Notes: a model not told the origin generated them from the sequence alone. A stretch of 64,000 nt of DNA from Paracoccus sediminis (GCF_900188295.1 NZ_FZNM01000007.1:83279-147278), one strand, 5' to 3'. Numbered from the stretch's first letter, positions 9,319 to 19,176 are shown. Numbers and translations: made by a program.

Positions 9319-10718
9319 CACCCACCCGCCGGGACGGCAATGTCCGGATGATCCAGATCCGCCGCCCGGCAGATGGCGCGCAGGGCGGGCTTCAAACCTT
9401 CCTCCAGGGTCGGATGATAGAACGGCATCCTCAGCAGGTCGGGCGCGCGGTGGCTCTGCATGATCGCCCACGTCAGCAGATGCGCCATGTGATCGCCGCC
9501 CGGCACCGCCAGATCGGCACCCGTCAGGCGCCCGGTCTGGTCCGCACCAAGGCGAAGCATCCCCTCGGCCCGCGCCTCGACCCGCGCGCGGCCCTGCGAC
9601 CGGTAATCCGCATGGCCATTGATCGGGCAATCGTCGGGCGAATCGCCGATCGCAGCGACCGGCGGATCGGTAAAGGTGATGGTGAACAGCGGCGGGCGGT
9701 CATGCGGGACGACAACCGGATGGCTGGCCGCATTGGCCCCCGCGATCATGCCGTCAAGCGATGCCTCGTGCAGCACCGGCGCATCGGCATCCGCATCCCC
9801 GGCGATGAAGATGGATGTCTTGCCGCATTGCATGGTCTTGCGATCAAAGACCGGCACGCCGTGGTCGTCCAACGCCAGTTCCGCCGCGCCCAGATTCAGA
9901 TCGTCCAGGACAGGCGCACGACCGGTTGCCACCAGCACATGACCAAAATCCTCGTGCCGGCCATTCCAGGCAAGGCGGATCGCCGTGCCATGCGACGTGG
10001 GATGGGGCGCGCAGCCTAGATGCAGTGCGACATCCCTGGCAAAGATCGTCCTGAGCGCGTCGTGAACCTTGTTGCATCGAATCCTGGCCAGCCGGTCGCC
10101 TTCGTCGAACAGCGCCACCCGCACCCCCAGCCGCGCCATGGCCTGTGCCAGTTCGGCCCCCAACGGCCCGGCGCCGATCACGGCAAGGCTTTCCGGCAGA
10201 TCGTCCAGTTCGAACAGCGTGTCGCTGGTCAGGACATGCGTTCCCAGATCGCGATAGGGTTCCGGGATTACCGGCGCGGATCCCGTGGCGATGACCACCG
10301 ACCGCGCGGACACCCTTCGGCCGTCATCCAGTTCCAGACAGTCCGCCGCCACGAACCGGGCGCGGGCGTCGATGCAGGTTCCATCGGGCAGCTCGTCATA
10401 GCTGGCCTTGGTGGCCTGGACGAAATGGTCCCGCTCGGCCCTCAGCCGATCCATGACGCGCACTCCGTCCACGCGGGCCGCGGGAATGTCGATTCCCATC
10501 AGCCGGGCCTTGTCCAGATCGGCATGGGCGCGTGCGGCCGCGATCAGCAACTTGGACGGCATGCAGCCGGAATTGGCACACAGCGTTCCCTTGAAACCGT
10601 CGTCGATCAGCAAGGTCCGGGCACCGGCCTTGCGGGCGCTTCGTTCCGCCGCCAGACCGGCGGTGCCGCCCCCGATGATGGCCACGTCACAGGACAGGTC
10701 GGTTTGGTGGCCGGTCAT
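9318..10718 (-). CDS. Class I pyridine nucleotide-disulfide oxidoreductase (dihydrolipoyl dehydrogenase-like)
   Basis: FAD- and NAD(P)-dependent disulfide reductase of the dihydrolipoamide dehydrogenase/mercuric reductase group. The 466-residue chain has the FAD motif IIGGGTAG at residues 14-21, the redox-active pair Cys47/Cys52 in LCANSGCMPSK, the second dinucleotide motif VIGAGPLGAELA, the FAD-binding IFIAGDADA segment, and the C-terminal active-site base FYHPTLEEGL. The disulfide motif differs from canonical lipoamide dehydrogenase (GGTCxNxGCIPSK), so the partner may not be a 2-oxoacid dehydrogenase complex; no such E1/E2 genes are near. It overlaps the metallo-beta-lactamase-like gene by four bases. 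Confidence 0.87.
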   Translation of the reverse strand: MTGHQTDLSCDVAIIGGGTAGLAAERSARKAGARTLLIDDGFKGTLCANSGCMPSKLLIAAARAHADLDKARLMGIDIPAARVDGVRVMDRLRAERDHFVQATKASYDELPDGTCIDARARFVAADCLELDDGRRVSARSVVIATGSAPVIPEPYRDLGTHVLTSDTLFELDDLPESLAVIGAGPLGAELAQAMARLGVRVALFDEGDRLARIRCNKVHDALRTIFARDVALHLGCAPHPTSHGTAIRLAWNGRHEDFGHVLVATGRAPVLDDLNLGAAELALDDHGVPVFDRKTMQCGKTSIFIAGDADADAPVLHEASLDGMIAGANAASHPVVVPHDRPPLFTITFTDPPVAAIGDSPDDCPINGHADYRSQGRARVEARAEGMLRLGADQTGRLTGADLAVPGGDHMAHLLTWAIMQSHRAPDLLRMPFYHPTLEEGLKPALRAICRAADLDHPDIAVPAGG

Positions 10719-10775
10719 CGCATCCCCTTGCGCCGTAATGGTGCAATCGAACGGCGGAACGCGGGGCGGGTTCCG

Positions 10776-11603
10776 CTAGGACGCAGGATAGGCGGCGCAA
10801 AGGCCATCCAGCACGGCGCGGGCCGGATCGCCCTGATCTGGGGCGACGCCTTGTCCGGCCAGGGCGCGAAGATAGCAATCCGCCAGCCATCCCTGGCCGA
10901 TCACCGTCACGGGCTGGCCCAGCCACCATGGACGTGCGGCAGCCAGTTCGGCCCCGATCAGCAGCCCCGCCATCCGCGCAAGCGCACCCGCCGGTTCCAG
11001 CCGGCCTGCCGCCGACAGCGCCCGGACCGATGACAGGTCTGCGGCAAGGCCCGCGGGACGGGACATGGCCTGGTGCACGGCATCGCCAAAGCCGTCCTGA
11101 CCCGGTTCGACGGGGCCTGCATCGGTGGGCGCCACGGCGGCCAACAGTTCGGCCGTCAGAAAACTGCGAAAGCTGACGATCTCGCCCGCGCTGAGATGCG
11201 CCCACACCGTCGGATCGCCGGGAATGCACACCACGCCGTCACAGTCGGGATGACGAAACAGGTGCCCGGCGATGGCAAGGGGGTTTGCGATTAGGTCGGC
11301 CGGACGGTCCTGCGAAAGCCCCGGCAGCGGATGCAGGGCGATCTGCGGGTCGATGGCCCGACCGCCGAGGGGCACGGGCGGCCGGCACGGAACCGGGACA
11401 GGGATGACATCCGGCCAGCCTGCCGCAATGACGGATATCGCTTGCCCTGGCGCCAGCAGCGGCCTCAGCAGCGCTTGCAACGCTGCGACGGGATCGCCCC
11501 CGGCAGCGGCCTCGCGCATGGCGATTTCGACCTTGCCCTTCATCAGCCACAGGCGCAGCGTGCCCTTTGCCAGTTCCACCCCGGCCCAGTCGTCTGTCCG
11601 CAT
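10776..11603 (-). CDS. Divergent DgoK-like (2-dehydro-3-deoxygalactonokinase family) protein
   Basis: The 275-residue product aligns by eye with DgoK kinases of the DeLey-Doudoroff galactonate pathway: an N-terminal DWAGVELAKGTLRLWLM strand-turn segment, the central VCIPGDPTVWAHLSAGEIVSFRSFLTAEL region, and the C-terminal VTVIGQGWLADCYLRAL. Key family motifs look eroded: the usual PGTHSKW is PGDPTVW and the DVMRGEE segment is replaced by ADLIANPLA. It is also about 20-30 residues shorter than typical DgoK. The start ATG at 11603 is the one that yields the N-terminal family segment; a much longer reading frame continues upstream but is antisense to the next gene. Kinase activity is uncertain. 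Confidence 0.72.
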   Translation of the reverse strand: MRTDDWAGVELAKGTLRLWLMKGKVEIAMREAAAGGDPVAALQALLRPLLAPGQAISVIAAGWPDVIPVPVPCRPPVPLGGRAIDPQIALHPLPGLSQDRPADLIANPLAIAGHLFRHPDCDGVVCIPGDPTVWAHLSAGEIVSFRSFLTAELLAAVAPTDAGPVEPGQDGFGDAVHQAMSRPAGLAADLSSVRALSAAGRLEPAGALARMAGLLIGAELAAARPWWLGQPVTVIGQGWLADCYLRALAGQGVAPDQGDPARAVLDGLCAAYPAS

Positions 11604-11702
11604 TGCCGCCCCTTTGCCGATCCGCCGGCAGGATGATGGGTCGCGCCGGCCCTGTCCAGAGACGGCTTGAAGCCCGGCGGGGTTGGGCGTAACGACCCTT
11701 TC

Positions 11703-12521
11703 ATGCGGATCTTGTTTCTTGGCGATGTGATGGGCCGGGCCGGACGGCGGGGGATTGCGGAACGGCTTGCCTTGCTGCGGGGGCGGCTGAAGGCCGATCT
11801 GGCGGTCGTGAACGCCGAAAACGCCAGCGGCGGACGCGGCTGCACGGCGGGCCACGCGCAACTGTTGCTGGAATCGGGCGCCGACTGCCTGACGCTGGGC
11901 GATCATGCCTTCGATCAAAAGGACATGCTGGCCTTCATCGACCGCGAACCCCGGATTGTGCGCCCGCTGAATTTCGCCAAAGAGGCGCCGGGCCGGGGCA
12001 GCACCATCGTCAGCGACGCGCGCGGGCGCAAGCTGCTGGTGACGCAGGCTTTGGGGCAGGTGTTCATGTCGCGGCCCTATGACGATCCGTTCTCGGCCCT
12101 CGACGCGGTGCTGCGCGCCCACCCACCGGGAGGTATGGTGCAGGCATCCCTGGTCGATTTTCATGCCGAGGCGACCAGCGAAAAGATGGCCGCAGGTCAT
12201 TTCTGCGACGGCCGCGCCAGTGCCGTGGTCGGCACCCACACGCACGTTCCCACGGCCGACGCGCAGATTCTGCCGCGCGGCACGGGGTATCAGTCCGACG
12301 CGGGAATGTGCGGTGATTACGACAGCGTCATCGGCATGGAGAAGACCGAGCCGCTGCGCAGGTTCATCACCGGGATGACCCGCGACCGCTTCTCGCCCGC
12401 GGAAGGCGAGGCCACGCTGGCGGGCGTGCTGATCGTCACCGACGACCGCACCGGCAAGGCGATCGGAATCGACATGGTGCGCGATGGCGGGCGCCTGTTT
12501 CCCACGCATCCCGACGCCTGA
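11703..12521 (+). CDS. YmdB family metallophosphoesterase
   Basis: YmdB-type calcineurin-like phosphodiesterase (TIGR00282 group), binuclear-metal enzymes that hydrolyse cyclic nucleotides in the studied Bacillus member. The 272-residue protein shows the metal ligands in order: LGDVMG near the N-terminus, NAEN (about residues 36-39), LGDHAFDQ where other members have GNH, VDFHAEATSEK, and GTHTHVPTADAQ. The start is the ATG at 11703, which puts the MRILFLGD strand first; upstream in-frame codons add a charged 12-residue extension without support. It is divergent from the DgoK-like gene with about 100 bases between them. Confidence 0.9.
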   Translation: MRILFLGDVMGRAGRRGIAERLALLRGRLKADLAVVNAENASGGRGCTAGHAQLLLESGADCLTLGDHAFDQKDMLAFIDREPRIVRPLNFAKEAPGRGSTIVSDARGRKLLVTQALGQVFMSRPYDDPFSALDAVLRAHPPGGMVQASLVDFHAEATSEKMAAGHFCDGRASAVVGTHTHVPTADAQILPRGTGYQSDAGMCGDYDSVIGMEKTEPLRRFITGMTRDRFSPAEGEATLAGVLIVTDDRTGKAIGIDMVRDGGRLFPTHPDA

Positions 12522-12606
12522 CCACAACGGCTTTCGCTTGCGGTGGCCAAGAAAAGAATTCTATCACCCTGTCACCCGCCGGTGATCGGCGCTGATCGAC
12601 AGAGGC

Positions 12607-14388
12607 ATGATGCTTGGATTTGACCTGACCGGAACGAACGCGTCGATCGCCATGCTGGTCATCGTGACCGTCACCTTTGTCCAGTTCATCCGCGAAAAGC
12701 ACCCGCCCGAGGTTATCGCCATTGGCTCTGCCGCCACCATGCTGGCGTTGGGCCTGTTGCCCGCCGACGCCGCGGCAGAGGTGCTGTCGAATTCGGCGCC
12801 GTGGACCATCGCCTTCATGTTCCTGATTATGGGGGGGCTTTTGAGGACCGGCGCGTTGGAGATGATGTCGCGCATCGTGACCGCCCGCGCCACCACCCAG
12901 CCGGTCGTCACGGTCTGCGCGCTGCTGGGTTTCGTCATCGTTGCATCGGCCGTGATGAACAATACGCCCGTTGTCGCGGTAATGATCCCGATCTGCATCC
13001 AGTTAGCTTCACGGCTTCGAATTTCGCCATCCAAGCTGCTGATTCCGTTAAGTTATTTTACGATCATGGGCGGGATGATAACCCTGATCGGAACCTCCAC
13101 CAATCTGCTGGTGGACGGCGTTGCGCGCGAACAGGGCATGGTCCCCTTTACCATTTTCGAGATTGCGCCCGTCGGCATTGCGATCACCTTGGCCGGGATC
13201 GCCTATTTCGCGCTGGTGGGGCGGCACCTGCTGCCGCACCGCACGTCGCTGGCCGGGTTTCTGGGCACCCGCAAGGGCATGAAGTATTTCACCGAACTGG
13301 CCATCCCCGAAAAATCGAGCCTGGTCGGCCAGAAGGCGGTCGAGGTCGCCTTGTTCAAACGCGAGGCGGTCCGCCTGATCGACGTTCTTCGCGGCGATGC
13401 CTCGCTGCGGCGCAACCTGGCCGAAGTCGTGCTGGAGCCGGGCGACCGGGTGGTCCTGCGTTCCGAAATGGCCGACCTGCTGGAATTCCTGGACAACAAG
13501 AACCTTCAGGTCGTGGACAAGCTCAGTTCGGTCGCGACGGAAACGGTTGAGGTTCTGATCTCGCCCGGCGCGCAACTGATCGGGCGGCGCCTGGGCGACA
13601 TGCGCCTGCGCAGGCGGTACGGCGTCTATGTCCTTGCGGCGCATCGGCGCGATCAGAACCTGGGCCGGCAACTGGACGATCTGGTGGTCCGCGTCGGCGA
13701 TACGCTGCTGGTGGAAGGCGCCCCCGCGGACATTGCCCGCCTGGCCGCCGACATGGGGCTGGTCGATGTGTCGCGGCCATCGATCCGCGCCTATCGTCGG
13801 GAACGCGCGCCCATCGCCATCCTGTGCCTGCTGTCGGTGGTAACGCTGGCCGCATTCGACGTGGCCCCCATCATGGTGCTGGCCTTTCTGGCGACGGCGG
13901 TCATTCTGCTGACCCGCTGCATCGATGCCGAGGAGGCTTTCTCGTTCGTCGATGGTCGGCTGATGGCGATGATCTTTGCCATGCTGGCGGTGGGCAAGGC
14001 GTTGGAATATACCGGCACCGTCACGCTGATCGTCGATTTCGTCACCCCCCTGCTGCGGGGTCTGCCGCCCTTCGCCACCCTGATCGCGATCTATTTCCTG
14101 GGGCTGGTGATGACAGAGATCCTGTCGAACAACGCGGTCGCCGTCCTGCTAACGCCCATCGCCATCGCCTTGGCCCAGTCGCTTGGGCACGATCCCCGTC
14201 CCTATGTGGTCGCCGTCATGTTTTCGGCCACCGTGGCCTTTGCGACGCCCATCGGTTATCAGACGCACATGATGGTCTATGGTCCCGGCGGCTATCGGTT
14301 CAGCGATTTCGTCCGCGTGGGCATTCCCCTGGACATCATCTGCGGCATCGTGGCCTGCCTGGTCATTCCACTGTTGTGGCCGCTCTGA
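12607..14388 (+). CDS. SLC13/DASS family permease with internal TrkA_C domains
   Basis: Inner-membrane transporter of the divalent-anion:Na+ symporter (SLC13/ArsB-NhaD) superfamily. The 593-residue protein has two membrane halves separated by a soluble insert of about 190 residues that contains two TrkA_C-like regulatory domains (around VVLRSEMADLLEFL and VRVGDTLLVEGAPAD). Each half carries the signature hairpin: VMNNTPVVAVMIP in the first and ILSNNAVAVLLTP in the second. The substrate cannot be read from sequence; sulfate, dicarboxylates or other anions are possible. The start ATG 12607 (or the ATG directly after it) is preceded by AGAGG. The gene stands alone between ymdB and yebC. Confidence 0.9.
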   Translation: MMLGFDLTGTNASIAMLVIVTVTFVQFIREKHPPEVIAIGSAATMLALGLLPADAAAEVLSNSAPWTIAFMFLIMGGLLRTGALEMMSRIVTARATTQPVVTVCALLGFVIVASAVMNNTPVVAVMIPICIQLASRLRISPSKLLIPLSYFTIMGGMITLIGTSTNLLVDGVAREQGMVPFTIFEIAPVGIAITLAGIAYFALVGRHLLPHRTSLAGFLGTRKGMKYFTELAIPEKSSLVGQKAVEVALFKREAVRLIDVLRGDASLRRNLAEVVLEPGDRVVLRSEMADLLEFLDNKNLQVVDKLSSVATETVEVLISPGAQLIGRRLGDMRLRRRYGVYVLAAHRRDQNLGRQLDDLVVRVGDTLLVEGAPADIARLAADMGLVDVSRPSIRAYRRERAPIAILCLLSVVTLAAFDVAPIMVLAFLATAVILLTRCIDAEEAFSFVDGRLMAMIFAMLAVGKALEYTGTVTLIVDFVTPLLRGLPPFATLIAIYFLGLVMTEILSNNAVAVLLTPIAIALAQSLGHDPRPYVVAVMFSATVAFATPIGYQTHMMVYGPGGYRFSDFVRVGIPLDIICGIVACLVIPLLWPL

Positions 14389-14475
14389 TCGGTCGCCAGT
14401 TGCTTGCGATCCGTGGCCGGGCTGGATTAAAAGCGCCCGAATCCGATTTCAGTGAATTTCGAAGGACGACCGATC

Positions 14476-15219
14476 ATGGCAGGCCATTCCAAATGGGCCA
14501 ATATCCAGCATCGCAAGGGCCGGCAGGACAAGATCCGGGCGAAGCTGTTTTCCAAGCTGTCAAAGGAAATCACCGTTGCCGCCAAGATGGGCGATCCCGA
14601 CCCCGACAAGAACCCGCGCCTGCGCCTGGCCGTCAAGGAAGCCAAGTCGAATTCGGTCCCCAAGGACGTGATCGACCGCGCCATCAAAAAGGCCGTGGGC
14701 GGCGATGCCGAGAACTACGAGGAAATCCGTTACGAAGGCTATGGCCCGAACGGCATCGCCCTGGTGGTCGAGGCAATGACCGACAACCGCAACCGGACCG
14801 CATCGAACGTGCGCAGCTATTTCACCAAGTCGGGCGGCGACATGGGGCAGACCGGATCGGTCAGCTTCATGTTCGACCGGGTGGGCGAGATCATGTATCC
14901 GCTGTCGGCGGGCGATGCCGATACGGTGATGCTGGCCGCGATCGAGGCGGGCGCCGACGATGTGGACACGGACGAGGAAGGCCACTGGATCTATTGCGCC
15001 GATACCGCCCTGAACGAGGTGTCGTCCGCGTTGGAATCCAGTCTTGGCGAATCCCAGACGGCCAAGCTGATCTGGCGGCCCCAGTCCCCGACCGAGATCG
15101 CCGATCTTGAAACGGCGCAAAAGCTGATGAAACTGATCGAAACGCTGGAAGACGACGACGACGTGCAGACCGTCACCGGCAACTTCGACCTGTCCGACAC
15201 GGTGGTCGATCAGCTGTAA
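14476..15219 (+). CDS. YebC/PmpR family DNA-binding regulatory protein
   Basis: YebC/PmpR-family (TACO1-like) protein. Family members are described as transcription regulators and, more recently, as factors that help ribosomes translate stalling motifs. The 247-residue chain starts with the diagnostic [15 protein letters not shown], followed by [14 protein letters not shown] and the [11 protein letters not shown] and [11 protein letters not shown] segments of the conserved domain. ATG 14476 matches the invariant family N-terminus and follows GAAGGA; an ATG at 14452 would add eight residues. It is usually found near ruvC; ruvC is not seen here. Confidence 0.95.
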   Translation: MAGHSKWANIQHRKGRQDKIRAKLFSKLSKEITVAAKMGDPDPDKNPRLRLAVKEAKSNSVPKDVIDRAIKKAVGGDAENYEEIRYEGYGPNGIALVVEAMTDNRNRTASNVRSYFTKSGGDMGQTGSVSFMFDRVGEIMYPLSAGDADTVMLAAIEAGADDVDTDEEGHWIYCADTALNEVSSALESSLGESQTAKLIWRPQSPTEIADLETAQKLMKLIETLEDDDDVQTVTGNFDLSDTVVDQL

Positions 15220-15305
15220 GCTGGTCGGTGCATGCGCGGCATGTGGCCAGATCGATTCCACCGCCCGATTTTGCGGCAACCACAGGGCCGCCGGGGGTGC
15301 CGCCG

Positions 15306-15899
15306 ATGATGTCGTATCTTGCCGGGCTTGGAACCGGGCTGTCGTTGATCGTTGCCATCGGCGCGCAGAACGCCTTTGTCCTGAAACAGGGGCTGATCCG
15401 GCAGCATGTGTTCTGGATCTGCCTTTTCTGCGCCGTGTCCGATGCGGCCCTGATTCTGCTGGGCGTGACCGGGATGGCGCGCATCGGCTTGGCCGCGCCT
15501 TGGCTGGTTCAGGGGATGCGATGGGCGGGCGTGGCGTTTCTGATCTGGTATGGCGCCCGATCCTTTCGTGCGGCCTGGCGCGGAGAAAAGGCGCTGCGGC
15601 CGGGCAGCGAGGGCGCGAGCCTGGCCAAGGCCCTTGCGATGATCGCGGCGCTGACCTGGCTGAACCCGCATGTCTGGCTGGATACCGTGGTTCTGGTGGG
15701 GGCGATTTCGGCACAGTGGCCGCAGCCGGGGGCGTTCGGTCTGGGCGCGATGACCGGATCGTTCGTGTTCTTCTTTGCCTTGGGCTATGGCGCGCGGCTG
15801 CTGGCGCCTGTCTTTGCCCGCCCCCGCGCCTGGCAGGTGCTGGAGGTTCTGATCGGCGTCGTGATGTGGACCATCGCGGTCACGCTGATCGCGGAATGA
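15306..15899 (+). CDS. LysE/ArgO family amino acid exporter
   Basis: Small inner-membrane exporter of the LysE superfamily, ArgO-like; such proteins export arginine, lysine or analogues. The 197 residues are almost entirely hydrophobic with about six membrane segments. The family N-terminal motif GAQNAFVLKQGL is at about residues 20-31 and the second conserved motif WLNPHVWLDT lies mid-chain. The start is ATG 15306 (ATG 15309 follows directly), where the first membrane helix begins; the upstream in-frame extension from 15228 is charged and unlikely. No LysG-type regulator is adjacent. Confidence 0.88.
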   Translation: MMSYLAGLGTGLSLIVAIGAQNAFVLKQGLIRQHVFWICLFCAVSDAALILLGVTGMARIGLAAPWLVQGMRWAGVAFLIWYGARSFRAAWRGEKALRPGSEGASLAKALAMIAALTWLNPHVWLDTVVLVGAISAQWPQPGAFGLGAMTGSFVFFFALGYGARLLAPVFARPRAWQVLEVLIGVVMWTIAVTLIAE

Positions 15900-15938
15900 C
15901 CCTTGCGCTGTGACGGTGAAGCGGTGCAACTGCACGAC

Positions 15939-16838
15939 ATGCAAATCGACACGCAGACGCGCCGCGACATGGCGGGAATCGGATGGATGCTGGCGACGGG
16001 TCTGTGCTTCGTCGCGGTCAACGGGATTGTCCGTTGGCTGGGTGGCGCCCTGCCTGCGCCTCAGGCGGCCTTTATCCGCTTTGTCTTCGGGCTGATCTTT
16101 CTGGGGCCGGTGCTGGTTCCCGCCCTGAGGTCAGGTTTCGCGCCCCGGACTTGGCGGCTGTTCGCCCTGCGCGGCGTCTTGCATGTCGTGGCGGTGATCG
16201 CCTGGTTCTATGCGATGTCCCGGATCCCGGTGGCGGATGCCACGGCGGTTGGTTTCCTGAATCCCATCGTCGTGACAGTCGGCGCCGCGATGTTCATGGG
16301 CGAACGGCTGGCGCTGCGGCGCGTCGCGGCGGTGGGGGTGGCCCTGCTGGGTGCCCTGGTGGTCCTGCGGCCGGGGCTGAGGGAACTGGATCCGGGGCAT
16401 CTGTCGCAGATCGTGGCGTCGTTGGCATTCGGCGCGTCCTATCTTGTTGCCAAGCGGATCGCCGAATATGTTCCCGCGGCCATCGTCGTGGCCGTGATGT
16501 CGCTGACCGTGTCCATCGGGCTGGCGCCGCTGGCCTGGGCCGTATGGGTGCCGCCAAGCTGGAGCCAGATCGGCTGGCTGGGTCTAGTCGCGGTCTTTGC
16601 CACCGCTGGCCATTACACGATGACGCGGGCCTTTGCCGCCGCGCCGCTGACCGTTACCCAGCCGGTGACGTTCCTGCAACTGATCTGGGCCAGCCTGTTA
16701 GGCGTTTTCGTGTTCCACGAACCGCTGGACGGGTGGGTGATCCTGGGCGGCGGCATGATGATCGGCGCCATCACCTATATCACCTGGAGAGAGGCGCGGC
16801 AGCGCGCCGTCTCTGCGGCCGGGGCGCCCGCCCAATAG
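15939..16838 (+). CDS. EamA/DMT family transporter
   Basis: Drug/metabolite transporter superfamily protein with two EamA repeats and about ten membrane segments in 299 residues. The first repeat ends with VTVGAAMFMGERLALRR and the second with VFVFHEPLDGWVILGGGMMI, the glutamate-containing ends of the repeats typical of the family. Substrate is unknown. ATG 15939 is preferred because a membrane helix starts about 15 residues later; a TTG at 15903 gives a longer form. It follows the ArgO-like gene by 39 bases and could be co-transcribed with it. A strong GC-rich terminator follows the stop. Confidence 0.85.
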   Translation: MQIDTQTRRDMAGIGWMLATGLCFVAVNGIVRWLGGALPAPQAAFIRFVFGLIFLGPVLVPALRSGFAPRTWRLFALRGVLHVVAVIAWFYAMSRIPVADATAVGFLNPIVVTVGAAMFMGERLALRRVAAVGVALLGALVVLRPGLRELDPGHLSQIVASLAFGASYLVAKRIAEYVPAAIVVAVMSLTVSIGLAPLAWAVWVPPSWSQIGWLGLVAVFATAGHYTMTRAFAAAPLTVTQPVTFLQLIWASLLGVFVFHEPLDGWVILGGGMMIGAITYITWREARQRAVSAAGAPAQ

Positions 16839-16842
16839 GAAA

Positions 16843-16875
16843 CCCCGCCGCGACTGGCGCGGCGGGGTCTTTTTT
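16843..16875 (+). terminator. Strong intrinsic terminator between the DMT gene and glyA
   Basis: Ten perfect pairs (CCCCGCCGCG with CGCGGCGGGG) around a five-base loop, followed by TCTTTTTT on the plus strand. It lies between two converging genes. The minus-strand tail is only GTTTCC, so it is best as a plus-strand terminator but may stop both. Confidence 0.9.
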
Positions 16876-16886
16876 GGATCAGCCGA

Positions 16887-18182
16887 TCACATCCCCGAAT
16901 ACAGCGGGAAACGGGCGCAAAGGTCCGATACTTCGGACTTTACCCTGGTCTCGATTTCCGCATTGCCCTCGTCGCCATTCGCGGCCAGCCCGTCCACGAC
17001 CTCGACGATCCAGCGGGCGATCTGGCGGAACTCCTCCTCGCCGAAACCGCGCGTGGTGCCCGCCGGGGCGCCCAGGCGGATCCCCGAGGTGACGAAGGGC
17101 TTTTCCGGGTCGAACGGGACGCCGTTCTTGTTGCAGGTGATGTGGGCACGGCCCAGCGCGGCCTCGGTCGCCTTGCCGGTGACGCCTTTGGGGCGCAGAT
17201 CGGCCAGGCACAGGTGGTTGTCGGTGCCGCCCGACACGATGTCGATGCCGCCCTTCATCAGTTCGTCGGCCATCGCCTGCGCGTTCTTCACGACCTGCGC
17301 GGCATAAGCCTTGAACGACGGCTGCAACGCCTCTCCGAGGGCGACGGCCTTGGCGGCGATCACATGCATCAGCGGGCCGCCTTGCAGGCCGGGGAACACC
17401 GCCGAATTGATCTTCTTGGCGATGTCGGCGTCGTTGGTCAGCACCATGCCGCCGCGCGGGCCGCGCAGGGACTTGTGCGTGGTGGTGGTCACGACATGCG
17501 CATGGGGCAGGGGCGAGGGATGCTGGCCGCCCGCGACCAGACCCGCGATATGGGCCATGTCCACCATCAGGTATGCGCCCACCTCGTCCGCGATCTTGCG
17601 AAAGGCGGCCCAGTCCCACACGCGGCTGTATGCGGTGCCGCCCGCCACGATCAGCTTGGGCTTGTTTTCCAAGGCCTTCCGGCGTACTTCCTCCAAATCC
17701 AGCAACTGATCCTGCTGGCGCACGCCGTAACTGACGACGTTGAACCACTTGCCCGACATGTTGACCGGCGATCCGTGCGTCAGGTGGCCGCCCGAATTCA
17801 GATCCAGCCCCATGAAGGTGTCGCCCGGCTTCAACAGCGCCAGGAACACCGCCTGGTTCATCTGCGAACCGCTGTTCGGCTGGACGTTGGCGAATTCGCA
17901 GTCGAACAGTTTCTTTGCCCGCTCGATGGCCAGGTTTTCGGCAATATCGACGTATTGGCAGCCGCCATAGTAACGCTTGCCCGGATAGCCTTCGGCGTAT
18001 TTGTTGGTCAGCACGGACCCCTGCGCCTCCAGCACGGCCTTGGACACGATGTTTTCGGACGCGATTAGTTCGATCTCGTCGCGCTGACGACCAAGTTCCT
18101 GGGTGATGGCCTTGGCAATCTCGGGGTCGCTGCTGGCCAGCGTTTCGGTGAAGAATCCGGTTTCGCGGGTGGGGGCGTTCAT
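16887..18182 (-). CDS. glyA: Serine hydroxymethyltransferase GlyA
   Basis: PLP enzyme that converts serine and tetrahydrofolate to glycine and methylene-tetrahydrofolate, feeding one-carbon metabolism. The 431-residue length is normal. Visible motifs include [18 protein letters not shown] (substrate site), [12 protein letters not shown], and the PLP lysine in [14 protein letters not shown]. The start ATG at 18182 has AAGGA nine to ten bases upstream. It is transcribed alone, convergent with the DMT exporter and divergent from nadK, with about 170 bases to nadK; I saw no riboswitch-like structure there. Confidence 0.98.
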   Translation of the reverse strand: MNAPTRETGFFTETLASSDPEIAKAITQELGRQRDEIELIASENIVSKAVLEAQGSVLTNKYAEGYPGKRYYGGCQYVDIAENLAIERAKKLFDCEFANVQPNSGSQMNQAVFLALLKPGDTFMGLDLNSGGHLTHGSPVNMSGKWFNVVSYGVRQQDQLLDLEEVRRKALENKPKLIVAGGTAYSRVWDWAAFRKIADEVGAYLMVDMAHIAGLVAGGQHPSPLPHAHVVTTTTHKSLRGPRGGMVLTNDADIAKKINSAVFPGLQGGPLMHVIAAKAVALGEALQPSFKAYAAQVVKNAQAMADELMKGGIDIVSGGTDNHLCLADLRPKGVTGKATEAALGRAHITCNKNGVPFDPEKPFVTSGIRLGAPAGTTRGFGEEEFRQIARWIVEVVDGLAANGDEGNAEIETRVKSEVSDLCARFPLYSGM

Positions 18183-18351
18183 GGTGTCGCGTCCTTATCG
18201 TTGGGCCAAGGGGCGGGGGCTGGCGCCCTCATAACCCAGGGTTGACGGTGCGGAAAGTCACAAAAGCGACGAAGCGGGGGCCGGAGGCGACGGGGGTTGC
18301 ATTGCCTGACAGCCCGGCGGATGCTGCCCGCGCCACGGGTCAGGGGTGAAC

Positions 18352-19113
18352 ATGACGGCAGGGCTTCATTTTACCGCCAGCGAGGCCGGGATCGCGCAAC
18401 AGGCCTTGGCAACGCTGTCGGACCGTTATGGCACGGTGGCACTGGATCAGGCAGAGGTGGTCGTGGCGCTTGGCGGCGACGGCTTCATGCTGCAAACGTT
18501 GCACGCGATCCAAGACCGAAACCTGCCGGTCTATGGCATGAACCGGGGCACGGTGGGGTTCCTGATGAACGCCTATTCCGAATCCGGGCTGCTGGACCGT
18601 CTGGCCGCAGCCGAGGAAACGGTTATCAACCCGTTGCAAATGCGTGCGTTCCGCGCTGACGGGTCTGTCCACGATGCGCTTGCCATCAACGAGGTCAGCC
18701 TGCTGCGCGAGGGACCGCAGGCCGCCAAGCTGCGCATCCATGTGGACGGCAAGATGCGGATGGAGGAACTGGTTTGCGATGGCGCGCTGATCGCCACGCC
18801 CGCAGGCTCGACAGCTTATAACTATTCCGCGCATGGCCCTATCCTGCCTATCAATTCCGAGGTTCTTGCCCTCACCGCCATTGCCCCGTTCCGCCCCCGC
18901 CGGTGGCGCGGCGCGCTGCTGCCCAAGGCGGCGCGGGTCGAAATCGAGGTGCTGAACCCCGAACGTCGCCCGGTGATGGCCGACGCGGATTCCCGGTCGG
19001 TCCGCCATGTGGTGCGCGTTGGGATCCGCAGCGCCCAGGATGTGCGCCACCGCCTGCTGTTCGACCGCGGCCACGGGCTGGAGGAACGGTTGCTGCGCGA
19101 ACAGTTCGTGTGA
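18352..19113 (+). CDS. nadK: NAD kinase
   Basis: Phosphorylates NAD to NADP. The 253-residue protein has the kinase signature GGDGFML at residues 41-47, the NE-containing AINEVSLLRE, and the glycine-rich ATPAGSTAYNYSAHGPILP motif that holds the nucleotide. The ATG at 18352 is preferred over the GTG at 18346 because AGGGG lies at good distance. The gene is divergent from glyA and ends 63 bases before alr. Confidence 0.95.
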   Translation: MTAGLHFTASEAGIAQQALATLSDRYGTVALDQAEVVVALGGDGFMLQTLHAIQDRNLPVYGMNRGTVGFLMNAYSESGLLDRLAAAEETVINPLQMRAFRADGSVHDALAINEVSLLREGPQAAKLRIHVDGKMRMEELVCDGALIATPAGSTAYNYSAHGPILPINSEVLALTAIAPFRPRRWRGALLPKAARVEIEVLNPERRPVMADADSRSVRHVVRVGIRSAQDVRHRLLFDRGHGLEERLLREQFV

Positions 19114-19176
19114 TCCGGGCTGGCAGCGCGGGGCGATTTCTGGTTGAAGGTTGCCGACCGTTACAGGACCGCTGCC

